DNA from: Acidihalobacter_A sp037381185
GTDB taxonomy: Bacteria; Pseudomonadota; Gammaproteobacteria; DSM-5130; Acidihalobacteraceae
Assembly: GCF_037381185.1 (NCBI RefSeq)
Contig: NZ_JARRQY010000064.1
Coordinates: 1-24,276 of the forward strand
Length of the DNA: 24,276 bases
Direction of reading: 5' to 3'
The notes under the pieces are model-generated. The model ran no database searches, was not told where the DNA came from, and saw only the letters and a list, made by a program, of their open reading frames with translations. Position 1 is the stretch's first letter; every line of letters begins with the position of its first letter. Positions 22,842 to 24,276 of this stretch are shown in pieces. Both the position numbers and the translations under genes were made by a program.

Positions 22842-23740
22842 GCCGGACGATCCCGGTCTTCGATTTGCGCGCGCTGGAAGGAGATGCGCGCATGGCCATG
22901 GTGCGCGATATCCGCCGCGCCGCCGAGGAAGTGGGCTTTTTCTGCGTGACGCACACCGGCGTGCATCCGGCGGCGGTCGACGGCGCGTTCGCCGCCGCAC
23001 GGCGCTTTTTCGATCTGCCGCGCTGGCGCAAGGAGGCCTGGCGCTACCGCAGCACCGAGCTCAATCACGGCTGGGTTTCGGCGGGCCAGGAAGCGCTCGA
23101 TCCATCGAGCCCGGCCGATCTCAAGGAAAGCTTCACCATGCGCAACGTCGCGCACACCATAGCGCGTACCGAACTGTGGCCGGACGCGCCGTTCCGCGAT
23201 GCCGCGTGTGCGCTGTACCGCGATGCGCAATCGTTGTCGCAGCGTCTGCTGATCGCGCTGGCTGAGGGTCTTGAGCTGCCGGCGAACTGGTTTCTCCCCG
23301 CGCATACCGGCGAAAACCAGACGCTGCGCCTGCTGCATTATCCCTACCAGGAGGCGCCCGTCGCGGAAGGTCAGCTGGGCGCCGGCGCGCATACCGACTA
23401 CGGCAGCATCACGCTGCTCTGGCAGGACGATGCCGGCGGACTGGAGGTCATGGGGCGCGACGGCGCGTGGCTGGCGGTCGCGCCGCGGCCGGAGACCGTG
23501 ATCGTCAATATCGGCGATCTCATGCAGCGCTGGACCAACGACGTACTTCGCTCGACGCTGCATCGTGTGCAACCGCGTACGGACGGCAGCGACCGCTATT
23601 CCATCGCCTTCTTCTGCGATCCGGACGACGACGCCGAGATCAGCGTAGCGCCCACCTGCATTGCTCCTGGCGAAGTCGCTCGTTATCCGAGCATCCGAGC
23701 GGGAGATCACATCAGCGCCAAGCTTGCAGCGACGTATTGA
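22838..23740 (+). CDS. Fe(II)/2-oxoglutarate oxygenase, isopenicillin N synthase-like family
   Basis: This oxygenase has 300 residues. It has the DIOX_N-type N-terminal domain (IPVFDLRALEG, EEVGFFCVTHTGV) and a jelly-roll core with the iron ligands His185-x-Asp187 (GAHTDYGSITLL) and His242 (STLHRV). The 2-oxoglutarate carboxylate is read by Arg253-x-Ser255 (RYSIAFF). All catalytic residues are present. The family includes plant and fungal hydroxylases, among them fungal thymine 7-hydroxylase, so oxidation of a methyl group on a nucleobase-like ring is conceivable. ATG 22838 overlaps the preceding TGA (ATGA). It is the last gene of the cluster. Confidence 0.93.
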   Translation: MSRTIPVFDLRALEGDARMAMVRDIRRAAEEVGFFCVTHTGVHPAAVDGAFAAARRFFDLPRWRKEAWRYRSTELNHGWVSAGQEALDPSSPADLKESFTMRNVAHTIARTELWPDAPFRDAACALYRDAQSLSQRLLIALAEGLELPANWFLPAHTGENQTLRLLHYPYQEAPVAEGQLGAGAHTDYGSITLLWQDDAGGLEVMGRDGAWLAVAPRPETVIVNIGDLMQRWTNDVLRSTLHRVQPRTDGSDRYSIAFFCDPDDDAEISVAPTCIAPGEVARYPSIRAGDHISAKLAATY

Positions 23741-23942
23741 ACCGGCTGATTGAATCCACAGTCTGTGTCGAGGCAACCACCGATGTTTTGTCCTACCAAT
23801 GCACTATCCGTTTTATTCTGGAAAACATGTCAACGCGCAGTGTCTCAGGCAGATGGGGGCGATTCATTATCGAAGTGATGAAGGCATATTTCGAATATGG
23901 CCAATGCTTGGTTAACTCAGGCATCTCCTGCAGTAACTGCAT
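23741..23942. other. Flank between the catabolic cluster and the CRISPR array
   Basis: These 202 bp are less GC-rich than the operon. I see no cas fragment, no degenerate extra repeat and no clear terminator. By repeat orientation this is the leader-distal side of the array. Confidence 0.4.
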
Positions 23943-24158
23943 TTTCTGAGCTGCCTATGCGGCAGCGAACGCGAGTACTTCCAGGCGGACCGGCCTCGAT
24001 CATTTCTGAGCTGCCTATGCGGCAGCGAACTTGGCGTAAGCCTTGCCGCTGCGGTGTTTGGATTTCTGAGCTGCCTATGCGGCAGCGAACATGGGGCGGC
24101 GTTCGCCGCCCCTGGTCTGGTTTTTCTGAGCTGCCTATGCGGCAGCGAACTACGACAC
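23943..24158 (-). CRISPR. Type I-F CRISPR array, four repeats, cut by an IS element
   Basis: Four identical 28-nt repeats lie at 23943-23970, 24003-24030, 24063-24090 and 24123-24150, each with period 60. The three complete spacers are 32 nt (23971-24002, 24031-24062, 24091-24122). A fourth is cut after 8 nt (24151-24158). On the minus strand the repeat begins GTTCGCTGCC and ends GGCAGCTCAGAAA, which is the type I-F repeat (GTTCACTGCC...CTAAGAAA) with a few changes. It folds into the Cas6f hairpin GCTGCC-GCATA-GGCAGC. Transcription is therefore probably leftward, with the leader to the right of the IS. No cas genes lie in the window. Confidence 0.96.
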
Positions 24159-24276
24159 TGAACCGCCCCGGGTATTGCGGAGGCTCCGACACTTGAGAGA
24201 ATGGAGCCATGAACAAGTCGAAGAAGTTTTCCCCGGAAGTGCGTGAGCGTGCGGTTCGCATGGTCCAGGAGCATCG
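24159..24276 (+). mobile_element. Left end of an IS3-family insertion sequence
   Basis: The element begins TGAACCGCCCCGGGT at 24159, an IS3-family-type terminal sequence. Its first gene starts 50 bp inside. The element is cut by the window edge, so the right end and target duplication cannot be seen. It has entered the fourth CRISPR spacer. Confidence 0.8.
24209..24276 (+). CDS. IS3-family transposase OrfA, N-terminal fragment
   Basis: The 22 visible residues start MNKSKKFSPEVRERAVRMVQ, the standard opening of IS3-family OrfA proteins, which carry an N-terminal HTH that binds the IS ends. GGAG lies 4 nt before ATG 24209. The gene continues past the window. OrfA is normally joined to OrfB by programmed -1 frameshifting, which cannot be checked here. 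Confidence 0.9.
   Translation, partial: MNKSKKFSPEVRERAVRMVQEH

Noticed and set aside
23741..23942. Possible cas gene remnant or degenerate repeat beside the array
   Set aside because: No frame resembles Cas6f or another Cas protein, and no sequence at the expected 60-nt offset resembles the repeat.
23897..24196. Plus-strand frame with a repeated ISELPMRQRT motif
   Set aside because: The protein repeat is just the CRISPR repeat translated, because the period of 60 is divisible by three.

Overview
The window is GC-rich, gene-dense bacterial DNA. It has classical prokaryotic operons, four HTH regulators (three LysR, one broken TetR), a type I-F CRISPR array and an IS3-family end. This suits a free-living, metabolically versatile proteobacterium, most likely a gammaproteobacterium, although a betaproteobacterium cannot be excluded. 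No rRNA or tRNA gene was recognised.

Bases 1-9549 are an accessory or regulatory patchwork. It holds the 3'-truncated end of an SDR oxidoreductase gene divergent from a frameshifted TetR gene, then a GcvA-like LysR gene with a perfect 13-bp inverted repeat upstream. A small remnant resembling an M35-type protease pro-region follows, then a methyltransferase divergent from a LysR gene, a YieH-like HAD phosphatase, and a LysR gene divergent from an AEC-family carrier. The patchwork ends with an orphan ProX-type betaine/choline binding protein and a cold-shock/DUF1294 membrane protein.

Bases 9602-15690, read on the minus strand, carry uptake and salvage genes. In transcription order these are an NCS1 (cytosine/purine-type) permease, a NitT/TauT-type ABC transporter (ATPase, two different permeases, NMT1/THI5-like binding protein) and upp, uracil phosphoribosyltransferase. 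Hairpins separate the NCS1 gene from the ABC genes, the second permease from the binding protein, and the binding protein from upp.

Bases 16082-23740, read on the plus strand, carry a catabolic cluster: an amidohydrolase with an apparent 67-residue internal deletion, a Rieske oxygenase, an 8-oxoguanine-deaminase-like amidohydrolase, a CocE-type serine hydrolase, a PCMH-type FAD oxidase and an isopenicillin-N-synthase-like Fe(II)/2-oxoglutarate oxygenase. The last five are nearly seamless (overlaps of 4-8 bases or gaps of 3-4 bases). The 391-bp gap between this cluster and the NCS1 gene holds back-to-back sigma-54 promoter matches with a 7-5-7 palindrome between them. My reading is a nitrogen-controlled, possibly undescribed pathway that imports and oxidatively and hydrolytically degrades an N-heterocycle of nucleobase type. 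The substrate cannot be read from the sequence.

Bases 23943-24276 carry four identical type I-F repeats with three complete 32-nt spacers. A fourth spacer is cut after 8 nt by the left end of an IS3-family element whose orfA runs out of the window. No cas gene is visible.
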